Notes: a model not told the origin generated them from the letters alone. A stretch of 64,000 nucleotides of DNA from JTS-RE37 sp963756115 (GCA_963756115.1 CAVWMN010000003.1:372001-436000), one strand, 5' to 3'. Counted from the first letter of the stretch, positions 53,204 to 63,207 are shown. Numbers and translations are program-made.

Positions 53204-54694
53204 CTAATCATCGTTTTTGTTTACCTTGTATAACTCTTTAGACACTTCTTCATATTTATCTCCCTGGTTCCAGGTGGGAGTTGCAGGATCATTGGCAATA
53301 TTACGGCCCGAGAGGACATAGCTTCTAAAGAATTTTAGCAAATAATCATAATCCAGCGTCGGTGCTTCATCGCCGGGCCGGTGATAATACTTTGTTACAT
53401 CACCATTGAATGCCGTGAACCCCAATGAGAATGTCGGGGAGGGAATGCCTTTTACTGCGAAGTTTACATTATCGCTCCTGTCGAACAATCCTTCCTCTTT
53501 GGCCGGATCATCAATCGCTTTGAGTCCGAAGGCAGCAACAGCACTGCTGATGTTCTTTTCAGCAGACGTACGTGTTAAACCAATAATGGTGGCCAATGAT
53601 GTGTCATTATACCCGCCATTGTCACTATTAAAACAGTACACCATTTGGTCCAATGGCAATACGGGGTTTTCTACGTAATATTTACTCCCCAGAAGGCCCT
53701 TTTCCTCCCCGGTAAACAAAATAAACAATGCGGAACGCCTGGTGGGATATTTTGCCAGGTTCTCAGCCATACTTAAAACCGTTGTTGTGCCAATTGCATT
53801 ATCCCTGGCGCCATTATAAATGGTGTCTCCTGTTTCGTCCGGGGCACCAATCCCAACATGATCATAATGTGCAGAGTAGATGATGTATTCAGCCTTGAGT
53901 TTTGGATCGGTGCCTTCGACAACACCAATGACGTTCTGGGACAGCACCGGGGTTTCTATTTTATCATTGATCGATAGTGAAACCTTGACCGCCTTGTTGC
54001 TGAGGTCATTTGCCAGGGTTCCCTCCGGGTCCAAAACCCATAGGTGGGCAACTTCCTTTTCCTTGCCCTTAGTACCCTCGTCCAGGTCGATAGTTAATTG
54101 CGGAGTATTAAAATTATGATCGATAAAACCCCATATGGTATCATCGGTGTTAATGAGTTCTATAATGGCAAGGACACCATGCTCCCTTGCCAATTCCTGC
54201 TTGGTTATCCGCAATCCAAATGCGGCCCTTGTATCTGCGGCTTCAGGGCCACCTGCTTCAACTAGTATAACTTTTCCATTAACGTTCTTGCCTGCATAGT
54301 CCTCTTCCAATCCATATCCCATAAAAACCGCTTCAGCCTGGCTCTCTACTGCAACGGGAACGATAATGGCATACTCATTCATCACGTTTCCATTGATCTC
54401 AATTGAAACCTTACTAGGGGGCGAAACCTGTTTTAGGTTTACATCCTGGTAATACGTGCCGGTTTTGGGGTTCGGTTTTACACCGTAACCACGTAACGAA
54501 TTTGCCAGGTAGGACGCCGCAATTTTTAATTCCGGTGTTCCAGTTTCCCTTCCCTTCAGGACATCATCTGCCAGGAAATAGATATGCCCCTCTATTTTGG
54601 ATTTACTGGTTGTTTCTGTTACTTTTTCTATTTCTGACTGGGCTGAAAGTGTACAAACACCAATCAGGGCTGCCATAATTGCGAACTTCCTCAT
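53204..54694 (-). CDS. Secreted M28-family zinc metallopeptidase
   Basis: Aminopeptidase/carboxypeptidase-like enzyme of 496 residues from the start at 54694 (MRKFAIMAALIGVCTLSAQ signal). A protease-associated-like region sits near residues 90-230; zinc ligands are visible in YSAHYDHVG (His), NGARDNAIG (Asp), FTGEEKGLLGS (catalytic Glu-Glu), FNSDNGGY (Asp) and YHRPGDE (His). It is expected in the periplasm or on the surface. It borders the repeat-rich region; the DoxX gene lies 79 bases upstream on the same strand. Confidence 0.9.
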   Translation of the reverse strand: MRKFAIMAALIGVCTLSAQSEIEKVTETTSKSKIEGHIYFLADDVLKGRETGTPELKIAASYLANSLRGYGVKPNPKTGTYYQDVNLKQVSPPSKVSIEINGNVMNEYAIIVPVAVESQAEAVFMGYGLEEDYAGKNVNGKVILVEAGGPEAADTRAAFGLRITKQELAREHGVLAIIELINTDDTIWGFIDHNFNTPQLTIDLDEGTKGKEKEVAHLWVLDPEGTLANDLSNKAVKVSLSINDKIETPVLSQNVIGVVEGTDPKLKAEYIIYSAHYDHVGIGAPDETGDTIYNGARDNAIGTTTVLSMAENLAKYPTRRSALFILFTGEEKGLLGSKYYVENPVLPLDQMVYCFNSDNGGYNDTSLATIIGLTRTSAEKNISSAVAAFGLKAIDDPAKEEGLFDRSDNVNFAVKGIPSPTFSLGFTAFNGDVTKYYHRPGDEAPTLDYDYLLKFFRSYVLSGRNIANDPATPTWNQGDKYEEVSKELYKVNKNDD

Positions 54695-54773
54695 ACATGT
54701 ATTTTTATATATTATTTTGTTTTTTAGCTCACTATACTTCATAGGGAGGTTTTTTGGACACTAGTCTTAATTC

Positions 54774-55202
54774 TTAGAGCCCCGGATGTAACTGGTCCAC
54801 CTCAAGGTATTTTTCATGCATAAGGCTCAGCGCGAACGCAGCGGCTGATGCGATAAACACGGAATAATCAAATGCGACCTTGATACCGGCAGAAAAAGTC
54901 ATAGCCAAGGCGAATAACAACAATAGCCATCCGCTCAATCTTGCCACAAGCTCCGTTTGAAACCCGATCAGCAAACAGGCTCCCAATACAATTTCCGCAG
55001 TGGTTGCCACGATACCAACTGCGGGTATCCAGGTAGCCGGTATCCATGGGTTGATCAGCGCTGTATACCCCAGAAAGGCATCCCAATTTCCCCATACGGC
55101 CATTTCACTGTCCCAGATGCCAAACCTGTCGGCAACAGCGGACAAGAATGCAGTGGCTATGGCAACACGTAGAAATAATTTGATTATTTTGTGGCTTTTC
55201 AT
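54774..55202 (-). CDS. DoxX-family inner-membrane protein
   Basis: A 142-residue protein with four membrane helices from the start at 55202 (MKSHKIIKLFLRVAIATAFL). Segments PWIPATWIPAVGIVATTAEI and GACLLIGFQTELVARLSGW are characteristic of the DoxX/terminal-oxidase-subunit family. Function is poorly known; members are tied to respiration or redox stress. It lies 39 bases after the CBM9-like gene and may be the tail of the sugar operon. Confidence 0.8.
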   Translation of the reverse strand: MKSHKIIKLFLRVAIATAFLSAVADRFGIWDSEMAVWGNWDAFLGYTALINPWIPATWIPAVGIVATTAEIVLGACLLIGFQTELVARLSGWLLLLFALAMTFSAGIKVAFDYSVFIASAAAFALSLMHEKYLEVDQLHPGL

Positions 55203-55241
55203 AGCACTTTTAAAGCTTAAATTAATACGCAATTGGTATAC

Positions 55242-55964
55242 CTATTCAAATAAGAGGGTGCCAAAATACTCTGGGGTATGGAAATTCGGCCGTTCCGTTA
55301 GCACCGGATTCCAACTGAGGTAATGGGGTTGTGCCATATCATCCCCGCACTTGTAAAAATTGGCCCGTGCCTGCAAACCTGTTAGGCCTATGCCTTTATC
55401 ATGTGTCAGGATACCAGCAGGGATCACTACCGTCATTTCCCAGCGGTGGTCTCCCAGTTTTTCTATGAAGGGCTCCCTTCCCAGGGTGGATTCCACTTCT
55501 ATATTTTCCTGGATGAGCCCGGGGTCGATGAATGTCCTTCCGGCAATTCCCGGGCCATATGCAAGGTGGACCGTGCCGATGGCATTGATCTCAAAATTAT
55601 AATAATTCCCGTCCCCTTTGGGATCCAGGAAAAACTCCAGGCAGCTATCCCGGTGGGTAGCACTGTTCGTTTCCGTCCGGGTAGCCAGTATGTCCGTTTC
55701 ATCCACGTAATATTTGATCCAGATCTGGTTATTGGAATGGGCAATCCGGAAGGATACTTCCGGCTGGTAAGGGAACGATTCCCAGTTTACAACATCAATA
55801 TGTTGCAGGGACGTATTGGCTTCCAGCAGATCGGATACCTGCTGCAACGACAAAACCCCTTCCGATGCAATAGCTTTCACTGCGAGGACTTTCGTATTGC
55901 TGTTTTGGGTGCAGGCCACTGCCATGCACATCCCCACGAAAAACAATGTGAACCCTTTTACCAT
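55242..55964 (-). CDS. CBM9-like carbohydrate-binding lipoprotein
   Basis: A 240-residue protein, start at 55964 (MVKGFTLFFVGMCMAVAC) so that the lipobox AVAC sits at a normal distance; an upstream in-frame Met would run to the symporter stop. The mature part is a family-9 carbohydrate-binding-like beta-sandwich (VSFRIAHSNNQIWIKYYVDE, SCLEFFLDPKGDGNYYNFEI, RWEMTVVIPAGIL, FGTLLF). Likely periplasmic or outer-membrane sugar binding. It follows the SSS transporter gene in the operon. Confidence 0.83.
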   Translation of the reverse strand: MVKGFTLFFVGMCMAVACTQNSNTKVLAVKAIASEGVLSLQQVSDLLEANTSLQHIDVVNWESFPYQPEVSFRIAHSNNQIWIKYYVDETDILATRTETNSATHRDSCLEFFLDPKGDGNYYNFEINAIGTVHLAYGPGIAGRTFIDPGLIQENIEVESTLGREPFIEKLGDHRWEMTVVIPAGILTHDKGIGLTGLQARANFYKCGDDMAQPHYLSWNPVLTERPNFHTPEYFGTLLFE

Positions 55965-56021
55965 CGTCCTGTTATCTCTGATGAATATACAAAAGAATAT
56001 AGTATAAATAGTCGCGCCCAT

Positions 56022-57647
56022 TTACAGCGAAAGGGAACTGAAGGATATCATGATATAGACCACGATCGTCACCACAGCAACTGAGGCCAGTATATCCCAT
56101 AAATTGTAACTCTTCTTGTTCAACGCGTTTTGCTCGGGACTGACAGTCCCGTAGGTGAGGCCGTCCAACTGAACAGCTGAGGGTGCAGGATAGCACAGGC
56201 TTACCAACACGGCAATGGCTATACAGGTGGCAAAAAAATAGGCCCCGAATACCAGCCAGTTGATATGGGCAATACTATACAGGATGCTACCTTCCGTAAA
56301 ACTCCCTTTAACTATTTCCAGGGTCAGTTTGGAAAACCCTATGAGCAATCCCCCCACCAATGTAGCAATTGCGCCGTTGGCGTTGATGCGTTTATAAAAT
56401 ATCCCCAGGAGGAAAACCGCGGTGATCGGGGGCGAGATGTACGCCTGCACATTCTGCAGGTATTCGTAGAGCCCCTCTGAAAGTGTTGTGATAATCGGGA
56501 TCCACAACAACCCCAGGCCAACTACAAAAAAAGTGGCGACCCTCCCGGTCCTGACCAGTTCGGCTTCCGGTTTGTTAGGGCGTAATTTTTTATAGATATC
56601 CAGCGTAAATAAGGTTGAACACGAATTGAAAACAGATGCCAGGGAACTCATGAGCGCGGCGAGGAGCCCGGCTGCCACCAAGCCCCTCAAACCCGATGGC
56701 ATAATATTGCTCATCAGGACGGGGAAGGCTTCATCCGGGTTTTCCCAATGTAGTTTACCCTGCATTTTCAGCCCCAGGGCGATGACCCCGGGCACCAGGA
56801 AAAGAAACACGGGCATCAGTTTTAAAAGGGCGCCAAAAATAGTACCCCGGCGGCCCTCCTTGATATTCCTTGCCGCCAGAACCCGTTGTACGATTACCTG
56901 GTCCGTACACCAATACCATATCCCTACCACCGTACTGGTAAAAAACAAGGGAAGCCAGGGATAATCCGGATCCGAATTGGGCCGCCACATGTTAAAATAA
57001 TCAGGGCCAATAGTTGCCTTCAGTTCCCCCCAGCCCCCAACAGACTGAAGTCCCAGATATGTGAGGACCCCCGCGCCCATCACCAGCACAACGGTCTGGA
57101 TGGTCTCCGTGTAGACCACGGCCCGCATACCCCCCAGGATGGTATACAATCCCGTAAGTAAAACGGTCGAGACAGCCCCGATCCAGAATGGTATCCCCAG
57201 GAGTGCCGAAACCACCACCCCCCCGGCATAGATGGTCACGGAAACTTTGGTCAGGATATATGCAATAAGGGAAACTACAGAAAGTACCCACCGTGAACGG
57301 GCATCGAAACGTTTTTCCAGGAATTCCGGCATGGTAAACACACCGCTACGGGCATAAAAAGGGAGGAACACCCACCCCAGCATCAGGACGATCCAGGCAT
57401 GGAGCTCATAGATCAGCAGCGGCATTTTGTTGCCGGCCCCGTTCCCGGCCAAACCTACCACATGTTCAGACCCGATGTTCGATGCAAAAATGGAGGCGCC
57501 GATCATAAACCATCCTATATTCCGGCCTGCGAGGAAATAATCTTCCGTATTCTGCTGTTTTTGCCGGATAACCCACCAGGCAACACCCAGCAATAAAATA
57601 AAATAAGCCGTAATCACCACCCAGTCGAGCGTATCGAGACCCTTCAT
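56022..57647 (-). CDS. Sodium:solute symporter (SSS/SGLT family)
   Basis: A 541-residue inner-membrane transporter with about 13-14 helices. SSS markers include the first helix DWVVITAYFILLLGVAWWV, FASNIGSEHVVGLAGNGA, GGMRAVVYTETIQTVVLVMG and the sodium-site helix GLLAALMSSLASVFNSCSTL. The Gly/Ser pattern and the W-rich second segment place it near sugar (SGLT-like) carriers. Neighbours (CBM9, Gfo/Idh, isomerase) support a sugar or sugar-acid cargo. Confidence 0.9.
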   Translation of the reverse strand: MKGLDTLDWVVITAYFILLLGVAWWVIRQKQQNTEDYFLAGRNIGWFMIGASIFASNIGSEHVVGLAGNGAGNKMPLLIYELHAWIVLMLGWVFLPFYARSGVFTMPEFLEKRFDARSRWVLSVVSLIAYILTKVSVTIYAGGVVVSALLGIPFWIGAVSTVLLTGLYTILGGMRAVVYTETIQTVVLVMGAGVLTYLGLQSVGGWGELKATIGPDYFNMWRPNSDPDYPWLPLFFTSTVVGIWYWCTDQVIVQRVLAARNIKEGRRGTIFGALLKLMPVFLFLVPGVIALGLKMQGKLHWENPDEAFPVLMSNIMPSGLRGLVAAGLLAALMSSLASVFNSCSTLFTLDIYKKLRPNKPEAELVRTGRVATFFVVGLGLLWIPIITTLSEGLYEYLQNVQAYISPPITAVFLLGIFYKRINANGAIATLVGGLLIGFSKLTLEIVKGSFTEGSILYSIAHINWLVFGAYFFATCIAIAVLVSLCYPAPSAVQLDGLTYGTVSPEQNALNKKSYNLWDILASVAVVTIVVYIMISFSSLSL

Positions 57648-57698
57648 AGCTCATCCTTTTTTGGTTGGTCCAGCTGTATGCTGTTTACTGATAAGGTA

Positions 57699-58841
57699 TT
57701 AAGCTGTTTCATGGTCGACAAATGTGAAATCGGGCAATTTTATGATTTCCCCGCCTTTCAGGGCCGACTCATGTGCGAGGATGCCCACGCAGGTGATATT
57801 GGCAGATTGCCGGGCATTGGGGTACGGCTGCGATTTTTCTACCAGGGCATTGATGAACTGGTGCACCAGGTGGGGGTGCGATCCGCCATGTCCGGCTCCC
57901 TGTGTAAAGGAAAGATGTTGGTGTTCTTCGGAATCATACACTCCCTGAGTCGTAAAATGTTGGATAGCTGGGGGCAGGAGTTTGGCGAAGTCCGGGCATT
58001 CCACCTTTTCAGGGATTTCGGTTTCCGGCTTTTTGGCGGTATGGATCACCAGGGGCTCCCCTTCGATCAGTGGCCATTCCACGGATTTTTTGGAACCATA
58101 TACTTCAAAACTTTCGCGGTATTGCCGTGCAACATCAAAGAGGGAACGGTATACCTGGGCACTCAAATCAGAATTTCTGAATTTGATATGGGTGCTTTCC
58201 ACAGCAAAGGGGGAATTATAGTGGGGAATGAGTTCGTCCCGGATCGTACCGGAGCCGAAACAGGAAACATATTCTGCTTCCCCACGGGTAAGTCCCAGTA
58301 CGGGGCCTACACAATGTGTTGCATAATGCATGGGGGGAAGTCCGGGCCAGTAATTTGGCCATCCATCCATATCCTGCTGGTGGCTCGCTTTCAGGAACTG
58401 TACTTTTCCCAGCTCTCCCTTCTCATAGAACTCTTTCATGAAGAGAAACTCCCGTGCATATACCACAGTTTCCATCATCATATAGGTCAGACCTGATTGC
58501 GTTGTCAATTTTACGATTTGCTCACATTCCTCCAGAGTAGTAGCCATCGGTACCGTGCATGCTACATGCTTCCCGGCCTTTAATGCCTTGATGGACTGTC
58601 TGCCATGATCGGGAATTGGGGTATTGATGTGTACTGCATCAATCTCCGGATCTTTTAGTAATTCATCAAAAGAGGAATACCTTTTTTTGATTTGAAATGC
58701 ATCGGCCAGCGCATTCAGCTTATCGGTATTGCGTTGGGAAACAGCGACCAGGTTGGCATTGGGATGTTTCTGATAGATCGGGATAAATTCGGCTCCAAAC
58801 CCGAGGCCCACAATGGCCACATTGATTTTTGTATCACTCAT
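57699..58841 (-). CDS. Gfo/Idh/MocA-family oxidoreductase, cytoplasmic
   Basis: A 380-residue NAD(P)-dependent sugar oxidoreductase without leader: Rossmann motif VAIVGLGFGAEFIPIY, the substrate-side KHVACTVPMATT (the Pro of the usual EKP motif is kept as VPM), and MHYATHCVGPVLGL with a probable catalytic His. Acts on sugars, often interconverting hydroxyl and keto forms. It is 12 bases before the isomerase-type gene's partner and just upstream of the symporter in the same operon. The Lys of EKP is replaced by Val, which is unusual for a standard dehydrogenase. Confidence 0.85.
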   Translation of the reverse strand: MSDTKINVAIVGLGFGAEFIPIYQKHPNANLVAVSQRNTDKLNALADAFQIKKRYSSFDELLKDPEIDAVHINTPIPDHGRQSIKALKAGKHVACTVPMATTLEECEQIVKLTTQSGLTYMMMETVVYAREFLFMKEFYEKGELGKVQFLKASHQQDMDGWPNYWPGLPPMHYATHCVGPVLGLTRGEAEYVSCFGSGTIRDELIPHYNSPFAVESTHIKFRNSDLSAQVYRSLFDVARQYRESFEVYGSKKSVEWPLIEGEPLVIHTAKKPETEIPEKVECPDFAKLLPPAIQHFTTQGVYDSEEHQHLSFTQGAGHGGSHPHLVHQFINALVEKSQPYPNARQSANITCVGILAHESALKGGEIIKLPDFTFVDHETA

Positions 58842-58853
58842 ACGATTCCTGTT

Positions 58854-59714
58854 TTATGGATTGAATATTCGTTTTATAAATTGGAGTCCATCTGAAGCAA
58901 ACACATCCTGGTTCTCGGCAAGGTTCTTCCAGATGCATACAGCAGCGGCCAATTCCTTGATTTCAGGGGTGAAACTTTCGATGACCATCGGCCCGGTGTA
59001 GCCGACATCGGCCAGCCCCTTCCGAAAGTCATCCCAGGGCGTCAACCCGGACCCCGGGATACCCCGGTGGTTTTCCGAAACCTGGACATGTATCAGTTTC
59101 TTTCCGACGGATCGGATGGCGTCCCCTATATTTTTTTCCTCGATCGTCATGTGGAAGCCATCCAGCAAAACCTTGGCACTGCCATGGTCGATATCCTTTA
59201 CCAGTCGCATAACATCCTCCGCCGTATTGACCATATCAGATTCAAACCTGTTAAGCGGTTCCAGGGCAATTGCCAGTCCCCTGGATTGCGCCATCTCACA
59301 AACTTTCTTTAAATTTTTTACAGCCCTGTCCCATTCGGTCTTCCTTTGCTGGGCAGATACAAGCCTTGCCTTTCCCACTGCTGAATACATCGGTCCTGCC
59401 AGAAAGCCCACCTCCAGGATGTTGCAGAGTTCAAAACACTGTTCAATATACCGGAAGCAATTTTCGTGTACGGATACCTCATCATGAGTGAGGTCCTTCG
59501 CCGGCCCGAAAACCCCACATACCGTAGCCTGCAGGCCGGAGTCCCGCAGGGCCGTTTTGACGACTTCCCCATCGATAAGGTCCGGGTCTTCCACCGGGAT
59601 CTCCACGAGGTCGAACCCCATTTTCTTTATTTTGGGGAATAGGGAAATAGACTCCGTGTTAAACGGTGATTGCCATAACCATGTACTTACTCCATATGTT
59701 ATTTTTCCTGACAT
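58854..59714 (-). CDS. Sugar phosphate isomerase/epimerase-family protein (TIM barrel)
   Basis: A 286-residue barrel of the xylose-isomerase-like/ketose 3-epimerase group: MSGKITYGVSTWLW start, metal ligands Glu in ALEPLNRFE, Asp in LLDGFHM, His in VSENHRGIPGSG and Glu in MVIESFTPE. This is the pattern of D-psicose/tagatose 3-epimerases. It is translated 12 bases before the Gfo/Idh gene. Together they suggest keto-sugar conversion in the cytoplasm after uptake by the SSS carrier. Confidence 0.87.
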   Translation of the reverse strand: MSGKITYGVSTWLWQSPFNTESISLFPKIKKMGFDLVEIPVEDPDLIDGEVVKTALRDSGLQATVCGVFGPAKDLTHDEVSVHENCFRYIEQCFELCNILEVGFLAGPMYSAVGKARLVSAQQRKTEWDRAVKNLKKVCEMAQSRGLAIALEPLNRFESDMVNTAEDVMRLVKDIDHGSAKVLLDGFHMTIEEKNIGDAIRSVGKKLIHVQVSENHRGIPGSGLTPWDDFRKGLADVGYTGPMVIESFTPEIKELAAAVCIWKNLAENQDVFASDGLQFIKRIFNP

Positions 59715-59833
59715 GTTTATGCTGTCATTATGTTATAATTCTGTACCATGTGCCAGGTAAATCCTTGGTCCTTTTCTGCTATGCCTGAGCGAAACATTTT
59801 CTCTGGAGTCTTCATCGGTTGATCGTTGGTTCT

Positions 59834-62800
59834 CTAAACCCCTTTGGCGGCTACTACCCTCATGGTGCCCTGCATGATACGCCAGTGCCCAGGGAAAGTA
59901 CAGATATATGGATATAACCCGGGTTCGGTGGGCGCTGTGAACCTCAGCGTCACCTTGTCTTCCGGGTTGATAATCGCTGTGGCAAACAATACCTCCGGTA
60001 GCTTTGGGACGTAATTTTGCGCTGCCCCACCGGGTTCCGTCGCCAACTTATCCGCGGCCATTCCCACGACTTCCTTTTTCCCGGGTTGGGTAATTACCAG
60101 GTTGTGCTGCATGAAATCCGTATTTTCAAAGACCAGTTCCACTGTTTCACCGGCCTCCACTACAAACTCGGTGATATCATATTTCATTTCATTTTTAATG
60201 GTACTGATGGTCAGGGAGGTTCCTGCTTTTGAGGTATCATCAACAGAAGCCACAGTTTGCCCTACTTTGCCTATATAGGTTTTTACAAAAGTTTCCGCTA
60301 GTCCGGCTGCCTGCAGCTCCTGGCCGTCCGGGAGGGTTGCAGGCGCCTGATAGCCCGGATGCCCTTTTTGAAAAGCTTCTATAAAACCCTGGATATGCGT
60401 GGTAGCGGCTATATACACGGCTTGCGACAACCATTCATCCTTTATTACTTTTTGCTGCTGGCTTAATCCATATAAAATTTTTCCGATGTCTTCCGAAGGT
60501 TCCCTCTCAGCAACATACAGGACAGCCTGCAATTGGACCCCGGGATCACGGTCCTGTAAGACACCTGACTCTAAAATGTCCTTTTCTCCGGCAGCTGTTT
60601 TTGGCAGTACCTGTATGGCTGCGCGGCGGACTGCGGCAGCGGGATGGAACAATGCCCCCCTCACAACTGCGGCCGCCTGGGGATCCCCTTCAATTATTCC
60701 CAGGCCATCCAGGGTCCACAGCGCGTGTAGGGCACCGGGGTTCAACCCAAGCTGATCAGTGGATGAATCATTGATCAGGGTATATAACCCGGTCAAAACA
60801 TCGGTTTTCCCGCTTTCAACCAGGAGTCGCTGTGCATGTAGCCGCCAAAGCAAGTTGTCATTGGATAAAGCCTCCAATAGTCCGCCCGGGTCAGCCGTAT
60901 CCAGGGTTATCTTTTTGTGTTCATTTTCAGATACTGGAACCACCCGCCAGATACGGCCCCTTGAGATATCCCGCAACGGATTTATATAGGCATTCCCTTT
61001 TCCGTTCTCAGCATTATAACCCCCCCTCTCCTCGGTAGGCGTGGGGTTGTGCTGCACTATAAAATTATACCAGTCGAGCACCCACACGGCCCCATCCGGA
61101 CCTGTTTTGGCCTCTACCGGCGACACCCATTCATCAGCGCCGGCCAGCAGGTTCCCACCGTCTTCCTCGCGATACCCGGCCCCTTCACGGACTATACGGG
61201 CCTGGTGGACGACCCCCCCGGTGGGTTCGCAAACAAAGGCTATCTTGTTCCAATAGTTTTCAGGATAGTCGCGTGCCGTATAAAAATGATGCCCGGCAGC
61301 AGCTGTAAAGCCCCCGAACACATCTACCTGCCTGACGTTGGCGGTAATGGGTTGCATGTCATAATGCCCGTCGATCTTCTTGCTACCCGCTACAGAGATC
61401 CCTTCCACAGTGCTGAACAAGCTGTTCGGAATCCCGAGGAAGACACTATGGGTATTATTTGCAGTTGACGCAAAAACGGAATTATCTTCCGTAAACCCAA
61501 GGCCCCAGGTATTGTTGCTGGTATTGGTTAAAAATTCAAAATTCTCCAGTGCGGGATCGAACCGGTAGACCCCCTGCCGGAATTCCTGGTCCCGGCCGAA
61601 TATTTGTCCCTGGAACCCGGAATAGCCCACTACACCATAAATGTTGTTGTCTATACCATATTGCAGATTGGAAGGGCCTGCATGTGTATCAAAAACCCCC
61701 CATCCCGTAATAACGGTTTCCCGGACATCGGCAACATCGTCTCCGTTTGTATCCTTTAAAAAGATGAAATCAGGGGCCTGGGATATAATAATGCCACCAT
61801 TGGAAAACACAAAACTGGTAGGGATATTAAGGTTGTCGGCAAATACCGTGAATTTATCTGCCTTCCCATCCCCATCGGTATCCTCGCAAATTTTGATCCT
61901 GTCGTCGCCCGTCCCCTTATCATCCAGTACCGTGTTAGGGTAATCAACGGTTTCTACAACCCACAGCCTCCCTTTTTCATCCCAGTTCATCGCAATGGGA
62001 TTGATGATCTCCGGTTCGGATGCAAATAGTTCCAGGCTGAAACCTGAGGGTACCTGCATGAGCTTTTTGGAGGCCTCGGGAGAAAGCGGCATCTGGTATT
62101 TGGGGGCAGGGTCCCTTTTTTCATAATTGGGGATATTGGCCATTTCCTTATATTCCAGTTTTGGGATATCCGCCGCATAAGCCTCCCGGTTTTTCCTGGC
62201 CTGATCATTGACCGCCCATAGTATACCGGCTTTGATCAGTTGTTGGAACCCCGGGTTGTTCCAGGTCCGTTCATCATGCCCGTAGGCCGTATAGAAAACC
62301 TTCCCTTTTCCATAATCCCTGACCCAGGTCCACGGTTCATGGTGCGTTCCTTCCACCCGTTCCATCAATACCGTTATGTCATCAGCCATTTTTTCGTGAC
62401 GGTAGGTTTCATCCCAGGCAGGAAACTCCTGCACGGATTCCATGGCCGGATGGTCCTTTTTTACAATGTTTGCCGTGAATGTGCCGGTTTCATGGCTCAT
62501 AAACTGGCCGCCTACCAATTCAATATACCCGGGTGAATCCTGAAAACAAAAACTGGCGGAATGGATGGGGATAAGGGCATGGCCTTCTTTAACAAAATTC
62601 AGCAGTGCCTTTTCCCGGGTCGGATTCAGGGATTCATGGTTGGCATAAATGATAAGTCCATCATATAATGAGAGCGTTTCCGCGCTAAGGTCATCCAGGT
62701 TTTCGGTATAGGTAATGTTGATCCCACTTTGGGAAAGACTGGTGGCAAGGATTGGCATATACGCCCTGGAATTATGGTGTTCCCGGGCATGTCCCAGAAA

Positions 62801-62917
62801 CAGCAGTTCTATCCTCCGGGGCTTGGAATCGTCTTTGGCTTCTTTTTCACTGTGGCAGCCTGCTATAAAAATAAGGAGTACGGAAATGTATAGTGCGCTG
62901 TTTGAAACTATCCTCAT
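59834..62917 (-). CDS. Giant lipoprotein: ThuA + dehydrogenase-type propeller + HEAT + cupredoxin
   Basis: A 1027-residue protein with a lipobox (IFIAGC). Order: ThuA domain ~35-245 (HALIPIHSASFCFQD, GKVFYTAYGHDERTW); PVC-type membrane-bound dehydrogenase propeller ~290-670 (PIAMNWDEKGRLWVVETVDY, KTGPDGAVWVLDWYNF); HEAT-like helices ~690-880; cupredoxin ~895-1022 with type-1 copper ligands His938 (QHNLV), Cys1006, His1011 and Met1015 (CTFPGHWRIMQG, the azurin pattern). The usual CxxCH heme domain is absent and the copper domain takes its place. Probable periplasmic sugar oxidation, with electrons leaving through copper. It is upstream of the isomerase on the same strand. Confidence 0.88.
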   Translation of the reverse strand: MRIVSNSALYISVLLIFIAGCHSEKEAKDDSKPRRIELLFLGHAREHHNSRAYMPILATSLSQSGINITYTENLDDLSAETLSLYDGLIIYANHESLNPTREKALLNFVKEGHALIPIHSASFCFQDSPGYIELVGGQFMSHETGTFTANIVKKDHPAMESVQEFPAWDETYRHEKMADDITVLMERVEGTHHEPWTWVRDYGKGKVFYTAYGHDERTWNNPGFQQLIKAGILWAVNDQARKNREAYAADIPKLEYKEMANIPNYEKRDPAPKYQMPLSPEASKKLMQVPSGFSLELFASEPEIINPIAMNWDEKGRLWVVETVDYPNTVLDDKGTGDDRIKICEDTDGDGKADKFTVFADNLNIPTSFVFSNGGIIISQAPDFIFLKDTNGDDVADVRETVITGWGVFDTHAGPSNLQYGIDNNIYGVVGYSGFQGQIFGRDQEFRQGVYRFDPALENFEFLTNTSNNTWGLGFTEDNSVFASTANNTHSVFLGIPNSLFSTVEGISVAGSKKIDGHYDMQPITANVRQVDVFGGFTAAAGHHFYTARDYPENYWNKIAFVCEPTGGVVHQARIVREGAGYREEDGGNLLAGADEWVSPVEAKTGPDGAVWVLDWYNFIVQHNPTPTEERGGYNAENGKGNAYINPLRDISRGRIWRVVPVSENEHKKITLDTADPGGLLEALSNDNLLWRLHAQRLLVESGKTDVLTGLYTLINDSSTDQLGLNPGALHALWTLDGLGIIEGDPQAAAVVRGALFHPAAAVRRAAIQVLPKTAAGEKDILESGVLQDRDPGVQLQAVLYVAEREPSEDIGKILYGLSQQQKVIKDEWLSQAVYIAATTHIQGFIEAFQKGHPGYQAPATLPDGQELQAAGLAETFVKTYIGKVGQTVASVDDTSKAGTSLTISTIKNEMKYDITEFVVEAGETVELVFENTDFMQHNLVITQPGKKEVVGMAADKLATEPGGAAQNYVPKLPEVLFATAIINPEDKVTLRFTAPTEPGLYPYICTFPGHWRIMQGTMRVVAAKGV

Positions 62918-62993
62918 GGTTGGTTATTTTGATATTGTTGCTTAGATTTTGATGGTTCCCGGTAAAGCGGCTGCATTAAAAGAGCTGTTCCCT

Positions 62994-63207
62994 CATTTTT
63001 CGTTTAATTCGTTTATAAGCGCTATTGGTTTTGTGCAGGTTGATAATATGCCGGGGTTAAAATTAGCCCCGGTGATCCAAGGATGCAAGGCATACCATTC
63101 ATTGGCCTTTTTAATACTCCATGTAGCTGCTTCAATAGTTCATCCTGCGCCTTCCCGGTGTAGACGTTCAGAAGATACACGCAGATAAGGAGTGTGAATT
63201 TATTCAT
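62994..63207 (-). pseudogene. N-terminal relic of a secreted glycoside hydrolase
   Basis: The frame opening at 63207 has a signal peptide (MNKFTLLICVYLLNVYTGKA) and soon loses sense; the adjacent frame then reads WSIKKANEWYALHPWITGAN followed by FNPG, which resembles the mature N-terminus of Bacteroidetes GH5-like/xylanase proteins (KANEWYxxxPWLVGxNFxPS). It stops at 62994, so only about 70 of some 350-400 residues remain, and a frameshift lies near 63140-63150. A decayed catabolic gene. Confidence 0.5.
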
